Origin: a virus
Length of the DNA: 37,878 nucleotides
IMG/VR virus record: IMGVR_UViG_3300032265_000183
Location: 1 to 37,878 of that record
Strand: one strand, 5' to 3'
Below, one piece after another: positions 13,389-21,303 of this stretch; position 1 is the first letter of the stretch; each line of letters begins with the position of its first letter. A program made the position numbers and the translations under genes. Below the pieces are notes generated by a model, which saw nothing but the letters and a program-made list of their open reading frames with translations, was not told the DNA's origin and did no database searches.

Positions 13389-14917
13389 TGTTTGCCTCCA
13401 AGGACGCTCTTTTTTCTGGCGCAACGGCAAGCTATTTTGTCAACAATTCGTTGCGGTTTCGTTCGTCTGCAAGCGCGTATCTAAACCGCACGTTTGCTAC
13501 GCCTACATCGTCCACAATCTACACGTTGTCTTTGTGGGTTAAACGGGGCACGTTAAGCACTACACAAAATTTGTTTGGCGCAAGCACCACAACCAGTTTG
13601 GGTTTTAACTCCGGCAATCAAATTGTTTTAATTTTGGCGGGGACCGCCGCCGTTACTACAACTGCCGTTTACCGAGATCCATCTTCTTGGTATCATATTG
13701 TTTACACACAAAACGGGTCTGCTCAAACCATATACGTAAATGGAACGTCTGTTGGCACTGGAACTACCGCCAACACAGTGTTTAACACTGCAATAGCGCA
13801 CCAAATTGCGGCGGCTAACACAACAAATTATTTTGATGGTTATTTGGCGGAAGTAAATTTTGTTGACGGCCAAGCCCTTATGCCTTCTGATTTTGGCGTC
13901 ACCGGGCCTAACAGCGTTTGGCAACCCGCTTCTTACGCAGGTACTTATGGCACCAACGGTTTTTATTTAAAATTTGCCAGTTTTGGCACTGCGGCGGCGC
14001 TTGGCAATGATTCATCTACAAACGGCAATACATGGACCGTAAACAACCTAAGCATTACCGCTGGCACGACTTACGACCCCATGCTGGACTCGCCGACGCT
14101 GACCAGCGCGACGGTGGCTAATTACCCGGTATTCAATCCGTTGGACACTAAAGGTTCACCTGCAATCGTAGACGGAAACTTAAAATTAACCGGCCCTTCA
14201 GCGGCGTGGGGCCTTTCCCGTACCGGCTTCGCAATGACCAGCGGGAAGTGGTATTGGGAAGTTACAATTATTTCCGCAACTACAGCGGCTAACGGCATTA
14301 CTCTTGGTATTGCAAATTCAAGCGTTCAAGCCGGTGGTGTTGGGCAGTCAAATCAGTGGGGCTACAACAATAATAACGGCGGCGGTCGGAAAAGCCTCAA
14401 CGGCACTGTTAGTGCTTATGGTGTTACCTATACTACCAATGATGTAGTTGGTGTCGCCTTTGACGCGGACAGCGGTTCCATTACGTTCTATGTCAATAAT
14501 TCTTCTCAAGGCGTCGCGGCTTCATCGGGCCTTCCAAACCCTGCGTTTCCCATTGCAAATGCTTACGGTTCAGATAGCATTGCGGTCAACTTTGGACAAC
14601 GCGCTTTTCTTTACACTCCACCTTCCGGTTACGTCGCATTGAACGCTTACAACATATCCGCAGGAACGGTTACAACTAGCGGGTCTTTTACGGGAAACGC
14701 GCTTGCTGATGGCCCATTTGTTTGGCTTAATGGCACCCCTACGGCCATGACAATCAATGGCAACGCCGTAACTTTTGGAACCCAAGCAGACAAACTTGCA
14801 AACGGGTTCAAGGTGCGTACAACTTCGACTTCGTATAATTCAACGGGGTCTAATACCTACAGCGTCTCCACAACAGGCGCTCAGTTCAAATACCAGATAG
14901 CGCAGGGAAATCCGTGA
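13388..14917 (+). CDS. LamG-like plus SPRY-like receptor-binding protein
   Basis: 509 residues. The N-terminal part (about 15-190) reads as a laminin-G/concanavalin-type lectin fold: SLRFRSSASAYLNRTF, YTLSLWVKRGTL, DPSSWYHIVYTQN, IYVNGTSVGTG, DGYLAEVNFVDG. The later part has SGKWYWEVTI, ITLGIANS, VGVAFDADSGSITFYVNN and VNFGQRAFLY, which match a SPRY/B30.2 domain. Both folds bind sugars or proteins, so surface receptor binding is likely. The stretch is visibly richer in A and T at third positions than the terminase or coat genes, which suggests modular acquisition. It overlaps the genes on both sides by a few bases. Confidence 0.82.
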   Translation: MFASKDALFSGATASYFVNNSLRFRSSASAYLNRTFATPTSSTIYTLSLWVKRGTLSTTQNLFGASTTTSLGFNSGNQIVLILAGTAAVTTTAVYRDPSSWYHIVYTQNGSAQTIYVNGTSVGTGTTANTVFNTAIAHQIAAANTTNYFDGYLAEVNFVDGQALMPSDFGVTGPNSVWQPASYAGTYGTNGFYLKFASFGTAAALGNDSSTNGNTWTVNNLSITAGTTYDPMLDSPTLTSATVANYPVFNPLDTKGSPAIVDGNLKLTGPSAAWGLSRTGFAMTSGKWYWEVTIISATTAANGITLGIANSSVQAGGVGQSNQWGYNNNNGGGRKSLNGTVSAYGVTYTTNDVVGVAFDADSGSITFYVNNSSQGVAASSGLPNPAFPIANAYGSDSIAVNFGQRAFLYTPPSGYVALNAYNISAGTVTTSGSFTGNALADGPFVWLNGTPTAMTINGNAVTFGTQADKLANGFKVRTTSTSYNSTGSNTYSVSTTGAQFKYQIAQGNP

Positions 14918-15381
14918 TGCGATACAAACTGCCAAATGGACAATTTGTTGGGGCGTACCAGGCTTTTGAGTACGAAGGTACGCAATACCCATCCAATTGG
15001 TTGGCTATCTCTACGCCTGACGCTCTTGCGGCGATGGGGGTTACGAGTGTTGAAGACCCTCCGCGCCCTGACGATCAATTTTATTGGGTAGGCGAAGACA
15101 ATTTTGCCATTCCCAAAGATCTTGCGGATCTCAAACCTCTGTGGGTCAACCGCGTCAATCGGTCTGCCTATGCGCTGCTTTTGTCGTCCGATTGGATGGT
15201 AACGCGCAAAATTGAAATTGGCACGGACATCCCCGCCGAATGGTCTGCGTACCGCGCGCAACTCCGTATTGACTGCGCCATGAACAAGGATTTAATTACC
15301 CAAGCTGCTGACATCGATGCGTTTATTGCGGTTGTCAACAACCTGAAATGGCCTGTTGAGCCTGGCACCACACAAGGTTAA
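14917..15381 (+). CDS. Tail fibre assembly-like or fibre-associated protein
   Basis: 154 residues from the ATG at 14917 (a GTG one codon earlier is possible); AGGGA precedes it. The N-terminal MRYKLPNGQFVGAYQAFEYE and later DWMVTRKIEIGTDIPAEWSA, then YRAQLR, resemble the tail-fibre-assembly/DUF4376-type C-terminal region (sDW.v.r..e.g..ip.ew..YR..LR), found beside fibre genes. It may act as a chaperone or a bound part of the fibre tip. The N-terminal half is less familiar. Its place directly after the lectin-type protein supports partnership with it. Confidence 0.68.
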   Translation: MRYKLPNGQFVGAYQAFEYEGTQYPSNWLAISTPDALAAMGVTSVEDPPRPDDQFYWVGEDNFAIPKDLADLKPLWVNRVNRSAYALLLSSDWMVTRKIEIGTDIPAEWSAYRAQLRIDCAMNKDLITQAADIDAFIAVVNNLKWPVEPGTTQG

Positions 15382-15384
15382 CCT

Positions 15385-16971
15385 ATGGCTTTTATAACCG
15401 CAGATCGTGTCCTTGATAGCTCCACGTCCACAGGCACGGGGGCTTTTGTTGTGTCTGGTACGCCTGCAGCAGGCTACAGGACATTTTCTGCGGTCATGTC
15501 AGTCGGCGACACTTGCTATTATTCAATCCAAGGGCAAACAACCAGCGAATGGGAAGTGGGTCTTGGCACCTACTCGTCTGCCAACACGCTGACCCGCACC
15601 ACGGTTTATAGCTCATCCAATTCTGGGTCTGCTGTTACGTTCTCTGCTGGCACCAAAAACGTTTTTATTACGATGGCGGCGTCCAAATCCCCCCAAATAG
15701 ACCCTTCTGGTAACGTGACGGCGTTAGGTACGCCTGCGTCCATAGCATTGACAAACGCCACCAGTTTGCCTCTTGCAACTGGTGTTACCGGCACGCTCTC
15801 TGCCAACAACGGCGGATCTGTAGCCTGGCAGTCTGTCCAAACAACCGGCTTCACGGCTGTCGCTGGCAATGCTTACCCCGTCAACACCACATCCGCTGCA
15901 ATCACTGTCACGCTCCCCGCCAGCCCGTCTGCAGGCAACATCGTGCAGTTGACGGACTATGCGGGGACGTGGGTTACTAACAATGTGACGGTTGCTCCAA
16001 ATGGCGCCAAAATCAATGGCGGAAGCGGCGGATTTTCTGCAACAACTGTCCGTGAAAGCATTGCGCTTGTTTACATTGACGCAACACAAGGATGGCTTGT
16101 TTATTCTGGCGTTAACGCCACCAATCCCGGCATATACAGCGCGTCATATCTTAATGTTGCTGGCGGCGGCGGCGCGTCAGGAGATCTTGGCGGCGGCGGC
16201 GGTGCAGGTGGCTTGCTCACAGGAACGTCTATTTTAACGGCTGGCACCACTTATACGATTACAGTCGGCGCTGGCGGCTCTGGAGGAACTGCAACTCGTG
16301 TATCCACCGGCATGACTGCTGGAAACAACTCAATTTTCAATTCAATTACCGCTATCGGCGGCGGCGTATCAACGGGCTATCCAAACGCCAACGTCAACAC
16401 AACTGCTGGATCGGGCGGGTCTGGTGGCGGCGGCGGATCCCCACAGGGTTTAACACAAACTTCTACAGGTGGGTCTGCAACATCGGGGCAAGGAAACATC
16501 GGCGGTAATGGCGCGTCTAATAATGTTTATTATGTGGGTGCGGGCGGTGGCGGAGCTAGTGCCGCAGGGCAAAACGCATCTGTCACTGCCCCCAATGGTT
16601 CGGCGGGCGGCGCAGGAACGGTGTCATCAATCACTGGCTCATCCGTAACATACGCGGGTGGGGGCGGCGGCGGTGCTTATTCTGGCGGTGGGGCAACAGT
16701 TCAGGGGGCCGGTGGCTCTGGCGGCGGTGGAACCGGAGGCATTGCTACCGGAACCCCTGCAACGGCTGGCACCGCGAATACGGGCGGTGGCGGCGGCGGA
16801 GGAGGTTACGGAACAGGCCCTTTGGCTGGCGGCGCTGGCGGCTCCGGCGTTGTCATCTTGTCTGTGCCCACTGCCAACTACACTGGAACCACAACCGGCT
16901 CACCCACCGTGACCACATCAGGTGCTAACACCATCATCAAGTTTACCGCATCTGGCTCATATACGGCCTAA
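15385..16971 (+). CDS. Tail fibre/adhesin with glycine-rich C-terminal domain
   Basis: 528 residues. Residues 1-102 are a clear paralogue of the start of the protein at 12111 (MAFITADRVLDSSTSTGTG ... KNVFITMAAS). A beta shaft follows (about 110-250). From about 255 on the sequence is dominated by poly-glycine tracts (GGGGASGD, GGGGAGGLL, GSGGGGGS, up to eight G in a row) and ends GGSGVVILSV and a short beta tail. This matches glycine-rich tip domains of phage fibres, where stacked polyglycine helices present variable loops to the receptor. Only a weak ribosome site (AAGGTT) is seen. Confidence 0.82.
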   Translation: MAFITADRVLDSSTSTGTGAFVVSGTPAAGYRTFSAVMSVGDTCYYSIQGQTTSEWEVGLGTYSSANTLTRTTVYSSSNSGSAVTFSAGTKNVFITMAASKSPQIDPSGNVTALGTPASIALTNATSLPLATGVTGTLSANNGGSVAWQSVQTTGFTAVAGNAYPVNTTSAAITVTLPASPSAGNIVQLTDYAGTWVTNNVTVAPNGAKINGGSGGFSATTVRESIALVYIDATQGWLVYSGVNATNPGIYSASYLNVAGGGGASGDLGGGGGAGGLLTGTSILTAGTTYTITVGAGGSGGTATRVSTGMTAGNNSIFNSITAIGGGVSTGYPNANVNTTAGSGGSGGGGGSPQGLTQTSTGGSATSGQGNIGGNGASNNVYYVGAGGGGASAAGQNASVTAPNGSAGGAGTVSSITGSSVTYAGGGGGGAYSGGGATVQGAGGSGGGGTGGIATGTPATAGTANTGGGGGGGGYGTGPLAGGAGGSGVVILSVPTANYTGTTTGSPTVTTSGANTIIKFTASGSYTA

Positions 16972-16981
16972 AGGAGGCACC

Positions 16982-17353
16982 ATGCCACACTACGCCAAGG
17001 TCTGCGACGGCAAGGTACTTCAAGTCATCGTCGCCGGTTCTGAGTTTTTCGACACGTTTGTAGACTCATCGCCCGGCTCGTGGATCCAGACCAGCTACAA
17101 TACCCGTGGCGGCGTCCACTACGGGCCAGACGGCCAGCCTGATGGTGGCGTGGCCCTGCGCGGCAACTACGCCGGGATCGGGTACACCTACGATCAGGCC
17201 AATGACGTGTTCTACGCGCCGCAGCCCTACGCAAGCTGGACACTGGATCAGACGACATGGCTGTGGAATGCGCCTGTGGCGCACCCTGACGACGGGCAGA
17301 TGTACACTTGGGACGAGGCTACGGTTGGGTGGAAACTTGTAACCGAAGGATAG
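16982..17353 (+). CDS. Small fibre-associated structural protein
   Basis: The ATG at 16982 has a very strong AAAGGAGG site. The 123-residue product begins MPHYAKVCDGKVLQVIV, continues SWIQTSYNTRGGVHY and LRGNYAGIGYTYD, then FYAPQPYASWTLD and DDGQMYTWDEAT. This is a pattern I know from many phages of all tail types, including cyanophages, next to fibre genes; its exact job is unclear. It is likely a small tail or fibre-base component. The strength of the ribosome site suggests high expression. Confidence 0.75.
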   Translation: MPHYAKVCDGKVLQVIVAGSEFFDTFVDSSPGSWIQTSYNTRGGVHYGPDGQPDGGVALRGNYAGIGYTYDQANDVFYAPQPYASWTLDQTTWLWNAPVAHPDDGQMYTWDEATVGWKLVTEG

Positions 17354-17362
17354 GTTAATTGA

Positions 17363-17728
17363 ATGGCTTTCGCTCTTACTGGATACGGCATTGCATCGTT
17401 ACCGATTGCAGCCGCACCGTTGGCGGGAAGCCCCCCGGTTCTTTCGGCTGCGTATACGCTTACCGCATCTAATGGATCTTATGCGCTTACCGGGCAGAGC
17501 ATAACTTTTAATCGGGGCATTTCGCTTACCGCTTCTAGTGGGGCATACGCGCTTACCGGACAGAGCATAACCATCACAAAGGGCTTCTTGCTTTCCGTCC
17601 AAAACGGTCTATACTCGTTAACCGGGCAGGCCGTAGACATCACGTATACCCCCTTCACCCCGCCGGTTACGGGACCGACGCAGTACTTTATAGAAATTCG
17701 GTCCTTCACGGAATCTAGGAGAATATGA
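17363..17728 (+). CDS. Protein with three 22-residue ALTGQ repeats
   Basis: 121 residues. After a hydrophobic start (FALTGYGIASLPIAAAPLAG) come three back-to-back units of exactly 22 residues at 31-52, 53-74 and 75-96, with consensus xxLTASxGxYALTGQSITxxxG. The DNA of the units (66-bp period from 17453) has diverged at many third positions, so the repeat is kept at protein level. ALTGQ-type repeats occur in phage virion proteins of unknown role and probably form a beta solenoid. AGGATAGG precedes the start. The next gene overlaps the stop. Confidence 0.7.
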   Translation: MAFALTGYGIASLPIAAAPLAGSPPVLSAAYTLTASNGSYALTGQSITFNRGISLTASSGAYALTGQSITITKGFLLSVQNGLYSLTGQAVDITYTPFTPPVTGPTQYFIEIRSFTESRRI

Positions 17729-18033
17729 TGTCGATTAACCTGAAAGCCATTACAACCAGGTTAGGCTATCAGCAGATCACCTCTCTCAGCTCTTCCACGG
17801 CGCTGACGGTGCCCGCCGTAGATCTCAACGGATTAAATTGCCGTCCTGTGATCGCCCTCATTACCCCCGAAGGTCAGGCTGTGCGCTGGCGCGACGATAA
17901 CGTTGCCCCCACTTCATCCGTTGGGATGCCCCTTCCTGTTGGCGTGACGCTTCAGTACGATGGCGATCTGACCATGATCCGGTTCATCGAGCAGGTAGCC
18001 GGAGCCAAGCTCAACATCAGCTATTACGCTTAA
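17725..18033 (+). CDS. Hypothetical small virion protein, about 102 aa
   Basis: ATG at 17725 (a second ATG at 17728 gives a start one codon shorter with better spacing from TAGGAGA). The start overlaps the previous stop. The product has ALTVPAVDLNGLNCRPVIAL, then ITPEGQAVRWRDDNVAPTSS and GVTLQYDGDLTMIRFIEQVAGAKLNISYY: a small beta sandwich like those in phage head or neck regions, where I have seen similar VRWRDDGxxPT blocks annotated hypothetical. A structural role is inferred from context only. Confidence 0.65.
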   Translation: MMSINLKAITTRLGYQQITSLSSSTALTVPAVDLNGLNCRPVIALITPEGQAVRWRDDNVAPTSSVGMPLPVGVTLQYDGDLTMIRFIEQVAGAKLNISYYA

Positions 18034-18043
18034 AGGTGCCCCC

Positions 18044-18532
18044 ATGAACGTCTCGCAGGATAGCGCCCCAATGGACTACATGGATTACTTCCTTAACCAA
18101 CTTCCCAAAAACTTGGCCACGATGGCCGCGTTGCGGGACGAGTTGGCCGTTCGTCAGGGCGCGCTGTCCGCCGCTCAGGACGCGGTTGCTGACCGGGCCA
18201 AGGCAGCGGAAGAGCTTTCCGCTGCTAAGGCTGTTGCCGCCGAGATGGTTGCCGGGGCCAAGGACGCTAGAGAGGCATTAATCGCGGATCAGGCGCAGCT
18301 AACGGCTAACCGCGCTGCGTTTGACGCTGCCAAAGCCGAATATGACGCGGATCTTGCTACCCGCGCGGATCTTCTGTCTCGTCAGGAAGCATCTTGCAAC
18401 GCTACCGAACTTCGTCAGGCAACGACGGCGGCGTCACTTGACGCGCGCGCTGCTGATCTGGCATCCGCTACGCAGGCCCTTGAGGCCCGTGTGAAAGCCT
18501 TCCAAGAGAAAGTGGCAGGTCTTTCAGCTTAA
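18044..18532 (+). CDS. Alanine-rich coiled-coil protein, 162 aa
   Basis: AAAGGTG precedes the ATG. From residue 30 to the end the sequence is a nearly unbroken alanine-rich, heptad-like helix (AALRDELAVRQGALSAAQDAV, AKAAEELSAAKAVAAEMVAGA and onwards). One cysteine lies near residue 118. Its position directly before the scaffold gene suggests a virion-internal or assembly-related rod, or a tail component. Low-complexity sequence prevents a family call. A small stem (CTGGC/GCCAG) lies between it and the next gene. Confidence 0.62.
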   Translation: MNVSQDSAPMDYMDYFLNQLPKNLATMAALRDELAVRQGALSAAQDAVADRAKAAEELSAAKAVAAEMVAGAKDAREALIADQAQLTANRAAFDAAKAEYDADLATRADLLSRQEASCNATELRQATTAASLDARAADLASATQALEARVKAFQEKVAGLSA

Positions 18533-18570
18533 CCGACTGGCCGGTAGCCAGGCACTCCTCGGAGTAACCC

Positions 18571-19335
18571 ATGAACGACGACAACATGCTTACCCCAGCG
18601 GACGCCCCGGCGCCCGCGTCAGAATTGGAAGCTACGGCGGCTCCTATTGCTGAAACTACAAGGCCGGAAGATCAAACGACTGAAACGCCCAAGTCTTTCA
18701 CACAAGAAGAATTGGACGCCATAGTCGGCAAGCGCCTCGCAAGAGAGCAGCGTAAATGGGAACGGGAACAGGCCCAACGGACTGTTCCTACTGCGCCTTC
18801 TGAACTACCGCCACCTGATCAGTTCGATTCGGTCGAAACCTATGCGAAAGCATACGCCGAACAGATGCTACGGGAACGGGAAGTTCAAAAGCAGCGGTCT
18901 GAATATGTAGAAGCCTACCACGACCGCGAAGAGGACGCGCGGGGCAAATACGATGACTTTGAACAGGTTGCGTACAACCCCAACCTCCGCATCACGACCG
19001 TGATGGCCGAGACGATCCAGACCTCTGATGTTGGTCCTGACGTAGCGTATTATCTAGGGTCCAACCCCAAAGAAGCAGACCGCATATCCCGTTTGTCGCC
19101 TATCTTGCAGGCCAAGGAGATCGGTAAGATTGAAGCTACCTTGGTTTCCAATCCGCCGGTCAAGAAATCTTCGAGTGCGCCCACGCCTATTTCACCTGTC
19201 ACTGCCCGCAGCAGCGGAACATCCACATACGACACCACTGACCCACGGTCCATCAAGTCGATGACCACGTCAGAATGGATCGCCGCTGAACGGGCGCGTC
19301 AGGTAAAAAAGCTGGAAGCTTCGAAATTCCGTTAA
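18571..19335 (+). CDS. Scaffolding protein (putative)
   Basis: 254 residues directly before the coat gene, the usual place for a scaffold. It has an acidic, P/A/E/T-rich start (residues 1-45), the block FTQEELDAIVGKRLAREQRKW (about 48-68), which is common at the N-terminal part of phage scaffolds and minor capsid proteins, a charged coiled coil (REQAQRT ... REREVQKQR), and a basic C-terminal tail (ERARQVKKLEASKFR) of the type that binds coat protein in P22. CGGAG lies before the start. Function rests on synteny and composition. Confidence 0.78.
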   Translation: MNDDNMLTPADAPAPASELEATAAPIAETTRPEDQTTETPKSFTQEELDAIVGKRLAREQRKWEREQAQRTVPTAPSELPPPDQFDSVETYAKAYAEQMLREREVQKQRSEYVEAYHDREEDARGKYDDFEQVAYNPNLRITTVMAETIQTSDVGPDVAYYLGSNPKEADRISRLSPILQAKEIGKIEATLVSNPPVKKSSSAPTPISPVTARSSGTSTYDTTDPRSIKSMTTSEWIAAERARQVKKLEASKFR

Positions 19336-19360
19336 CTCTCTACGCCTGAAAGGCTGACCA

Positions 19361-20575
19361 ATGGCTAATAGCATTCTCACAATCGACATGATCACCAGGA
19401 AGGCTCTGGAGATCCTCGAAAACAACCTGGTGCTTTCGCGTAACGTGAACCGCCAGTACGATGACAGCTTCGCCGTCGAAGGCGCGAAGATTGGTTCCAC
19501 GCTGCGTATCCGCCTTCCTGACCGCGCTCTCGTCACCAACGGCGCTGCGCTTCAGGTTCAGGACGACAATGAGCAGTACACGACCCTGACTGTTTCTACC
19601 CAGAAGCACATCGGCGTGAACTTCACCTCTGCCGAACTCACCATGCAGTTGGATGATTTCGCAGAGCGCGTTTTGAAGCCCCGCGTTAGCCAGCTTGCTG
19701 CCAGCGTGGACGCGGACGTGGCGAACGCTTACAAGAGCATCTACAGCTCGGTCGGCACCCCCGGCACGACCCCGGCCACTTCGCTTGTCCTGCTTCAGGC
19801 CCAGCAGAAGCTCAACGAGTACGCTGTCCCCATGGACCAGCGTTACGCCAGTGTGAACCCCGCTGCCAACGCCGGTCTGGTTGAAGGCATGAAGGGTTTC
19901 TTCAATCCCGTTAGCACGATCAGCCGTCAGTTCAAGACCGGCATGATGGGCGAAGGGGTTCTTGGCTATGACGAGATCAACATGTCTCAGTCCATCGTGC
20001 AGCACACGACCGGTTCGCGTTCCGCTACGGACACGATCCTTGTCAACGGCGCTGTCACCGCGCAGGGCGCGTCCACCATCAACATTGATGGCGGCACCGG
20101 CTCGGCCACCCTCAACGCGGGCGACGTGTTCACCATCGCTGGCGTGTATGCGGTCAACCCGCAGACCCGTCAGACCACCGGCAGCTTGCAGCAGTTTGTC
20201 GTCACCGCTACCGCCACCGCTTCCAGCGGCGCGTGGACCAACGTTGCGATCTCCCCCGCGATCTACACGTCCTCGCAGGCGCTGGCGACCGTGGACTCGT
20301 TCCCGGCTGACAACGCTGCTGTCACCGTTCTTGGTGCGGCTTCTACTGCCTACCCGCAGAACCTGATCTACAACAAGAACGCCATTACGCTTGGCACCGC
20401 TGATCTGCTCATGCCGCAGGGCGTGGACATGGCTTCTCGTCAGGTTCATAACGGCATTTCGATGCGTATTGTTCGTCAGTACGACATCAACAATGACCGT
20501 ATGCCTTGCCGTATCGACGTTCTGTACGGCTACTCCGTAATTCGCGCGCCTATGGCTGTGCGTATGTGGGGCTAA
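19361..20575 (+). CDS. Major capsid (coat) protein, P22-like
   Basis: 404 residues (P22 coat: 430), HK97-type fold. N-terminal MANSILTIDMITRKALEILE, then LVLSRNVNRQYDDSF, IRLPDRALV, and KHIGVNFTSAELTMQLDDFAERV agree with the P22 coat family. A threonine/alanine-rich segment around 220-330 corresponds to the region where P22 carries its insertion domain. The C-terminus ends in DRMPCRIDVLYGYSVIRAPM. Highly biased codons (mostly C-ending) fit very strong expression. A hairpin follows 9 bases after the stop. Confidence 0.93.
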   Translation: MANSILTIDMITRKALEILENNLVLSRNVNRQYDDSFAVEGAKIGSTLRIRLPDRALVTNGAALQVQDDNEQYTTLTVSTQKHIGVNFTSAELTMQLDDFAERVLKPRVSQLAASVDADVANAYKSIYSSVGTPGTTPATSLVLLQAQQKLNEYAVPMDQRYASVNPAANAGLVEGMKGFFNPVSTISRQFKTGMMGEGVLGYDEINMSQSIVQHTTGSRSATDTILVNGAVTAQGASTINIDGGTGSATLNAGDVFTIAGVYAVNPQTRQTTGSLQQFVVTATATASSGAWTNVAISPAIYTSSQALATVDSFPADNAAVTVLGAASTAYPQNLIYNKNAITLGTADLLMPQGVDMASRQVHNGISMRIVRQYDINNDRMPCRIDVLYGYSVIRAPMAVRMWG

Positions 20576-20584
20576 CCACTTCTC

Positions 20585-20604
20585 TCTGGGGCTGCGGCCC
20601 CAGA
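20585..20604 (+). terminator. Hairpin after the coat gene
   Basis: CTGGGGC (20586-20592) pairs with GCCCCAG (20597-20603) around TGCG, with one more T-A pair outside; ATTT and a pyrimidine run follow. It probably acts as a partial terminator or protects the coat message end. Confidence 0.62.
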
Positions 20605-20635
20605 TTTCCCCCTTTCAACTGTTTAGGAGAATATC

Positions 20636-21034
20636 ATGGCTCTTCCCAACTCCGGCGGCGGCTATCAGCTTGGTGATGGCAACGTCAACGAACCCATCAT
20701 TGGCGATCAGGGTGACATTACGTCCGGTCTGACTTCTGCGGTCACGCTGACCGCCGCGCAGATCGCAACGGGTATCATCTCGACCACCCCTGGCTCGGCT
20801 CTCAACTATACCCTGCCGCTTGCGGCGGACATGGACGCTCTGTTCACAAACGCGAAGACGAACAGCTCGTTCGATTTCTCGGTCATCAACCTGAGCAGCG
20901 CCAACATTGGCTCTCTCGCCACCAACACGGGTTGGACCCTTGTCGGTACGATGGGTGTCGCAGTGTCTAGCTCTTCGTTGTTCCGCGCTCGCAAGACCGG
21001 CGATGCGGCTTGGACGCTCTACCGCATCGGTTAA
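20636..21034 (+). CDS. Head decoration-type protein (putative)
   Basis: 132 residues, with TTAGGAGA before the ATG. The sequence has SGLTSAVTLTAAQIATGIIS, then YTLPLAADMDALFTNAKTNS, SFDFSVINLSS and GWTLVGTMGVAVSSSSLFRA, ending in WTLYRIG. This beta-rich pattern occurs in phages just after the coat gene, mostly as hypothetical. Placement between the coat gene and a strong terminator, with C-ending codons as in coat, suggests an abundant capsid surface protein. It has its own flanking hairpins, so its dosage may be set separately from downstream genes. Confidence 0.7.
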   Translation: MALPNSGGGYQLGDGNVNEPIIGDQGDITSGLTSAVTLTAAQIATGIISTTPGSALNYTLPLAADMDALFTNAKTNSSFDFSVINLSSANIGSLATNTGWTLVGTMGVAVSSSSLFRARKTGDAAWTLYRIG

Positions 21035-21040
21035 CATCTT

Positions 21041-21069
21041 GACGCCCCGTCGCAAGGCGGGGCGTCTTT
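21041..21069 (+). terminator. Intrinsic terminator
   Basis: GACGCCCCG (21041-21049) pairs perfectly with CGGGGCGTC (21058-21066) over 9 bp with an 8-base loop, followed by TTT. It lies 6 bases after the stop of the preceding gene. Readthrough or a further promoter is needed for the tail genes beyond. Confidence 0.8.
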
Positions 21070-21084
21070 CCAACGGGTATACCC

Positions 21085-21303
21085 ATGATCTATATGCGCC
21101 ATGCGATCCACGGCACCAAAGTTGCCACTATGGAAGCCGAAGCGATTTATGATGAAGAGAGCGGCTGGAAACGATATACTCCCGGCGAAGCCCCGTTCTC
21201 TGACACGTCAGAGCCGGTAAATGAACTTGCACCCCGGCGACGCGGTCGCAGGCCGCTGAATGAGGGAATAGCCAGCTATGACGACAGCCGGGGATCAGAT
21301 TAA
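21085..21303 (+). CDS. Hypothetical small protein upstream of gp4-like gene, 72 aa
   Basis: ATG at 21085. The product has MIYMRHAIHGTKVATMEAEA, then IYDEESGWKRYTPG and a basic RRRGRRP stretch. Short proteins of this build (a histidine/glycine start, a GWxRY middle, a basic tail) are common between coat and tail-factor genes in podoviruses; I know no function for them. The ribosome site is weak. The end overlaps the gp4-like gene by 26 bases. It could help head completion, but this is only location. Confidence 0.62.
   Translation: MIYMRHAIHGTKVATMEAEAIYDEESGWKRYTPGEAPFSDTSEPVNELAPRRRGRRPLNEGIASYDDSRGSD

Noticed and set aside
16130-16900. Possible CRISPR-like or simple repeat array from recurring GGCGGCGG
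   Set aside because: The repeats are glycine codons of the adhesin domain, irregular in spacing, with no spacer structure.
19340-20449. 369-residue open frame on the minus strand
   Set aside because: Antisense to the coat gene; an arginine/glycine/valine-rich shadow product caused by the coat's strong codon bias.
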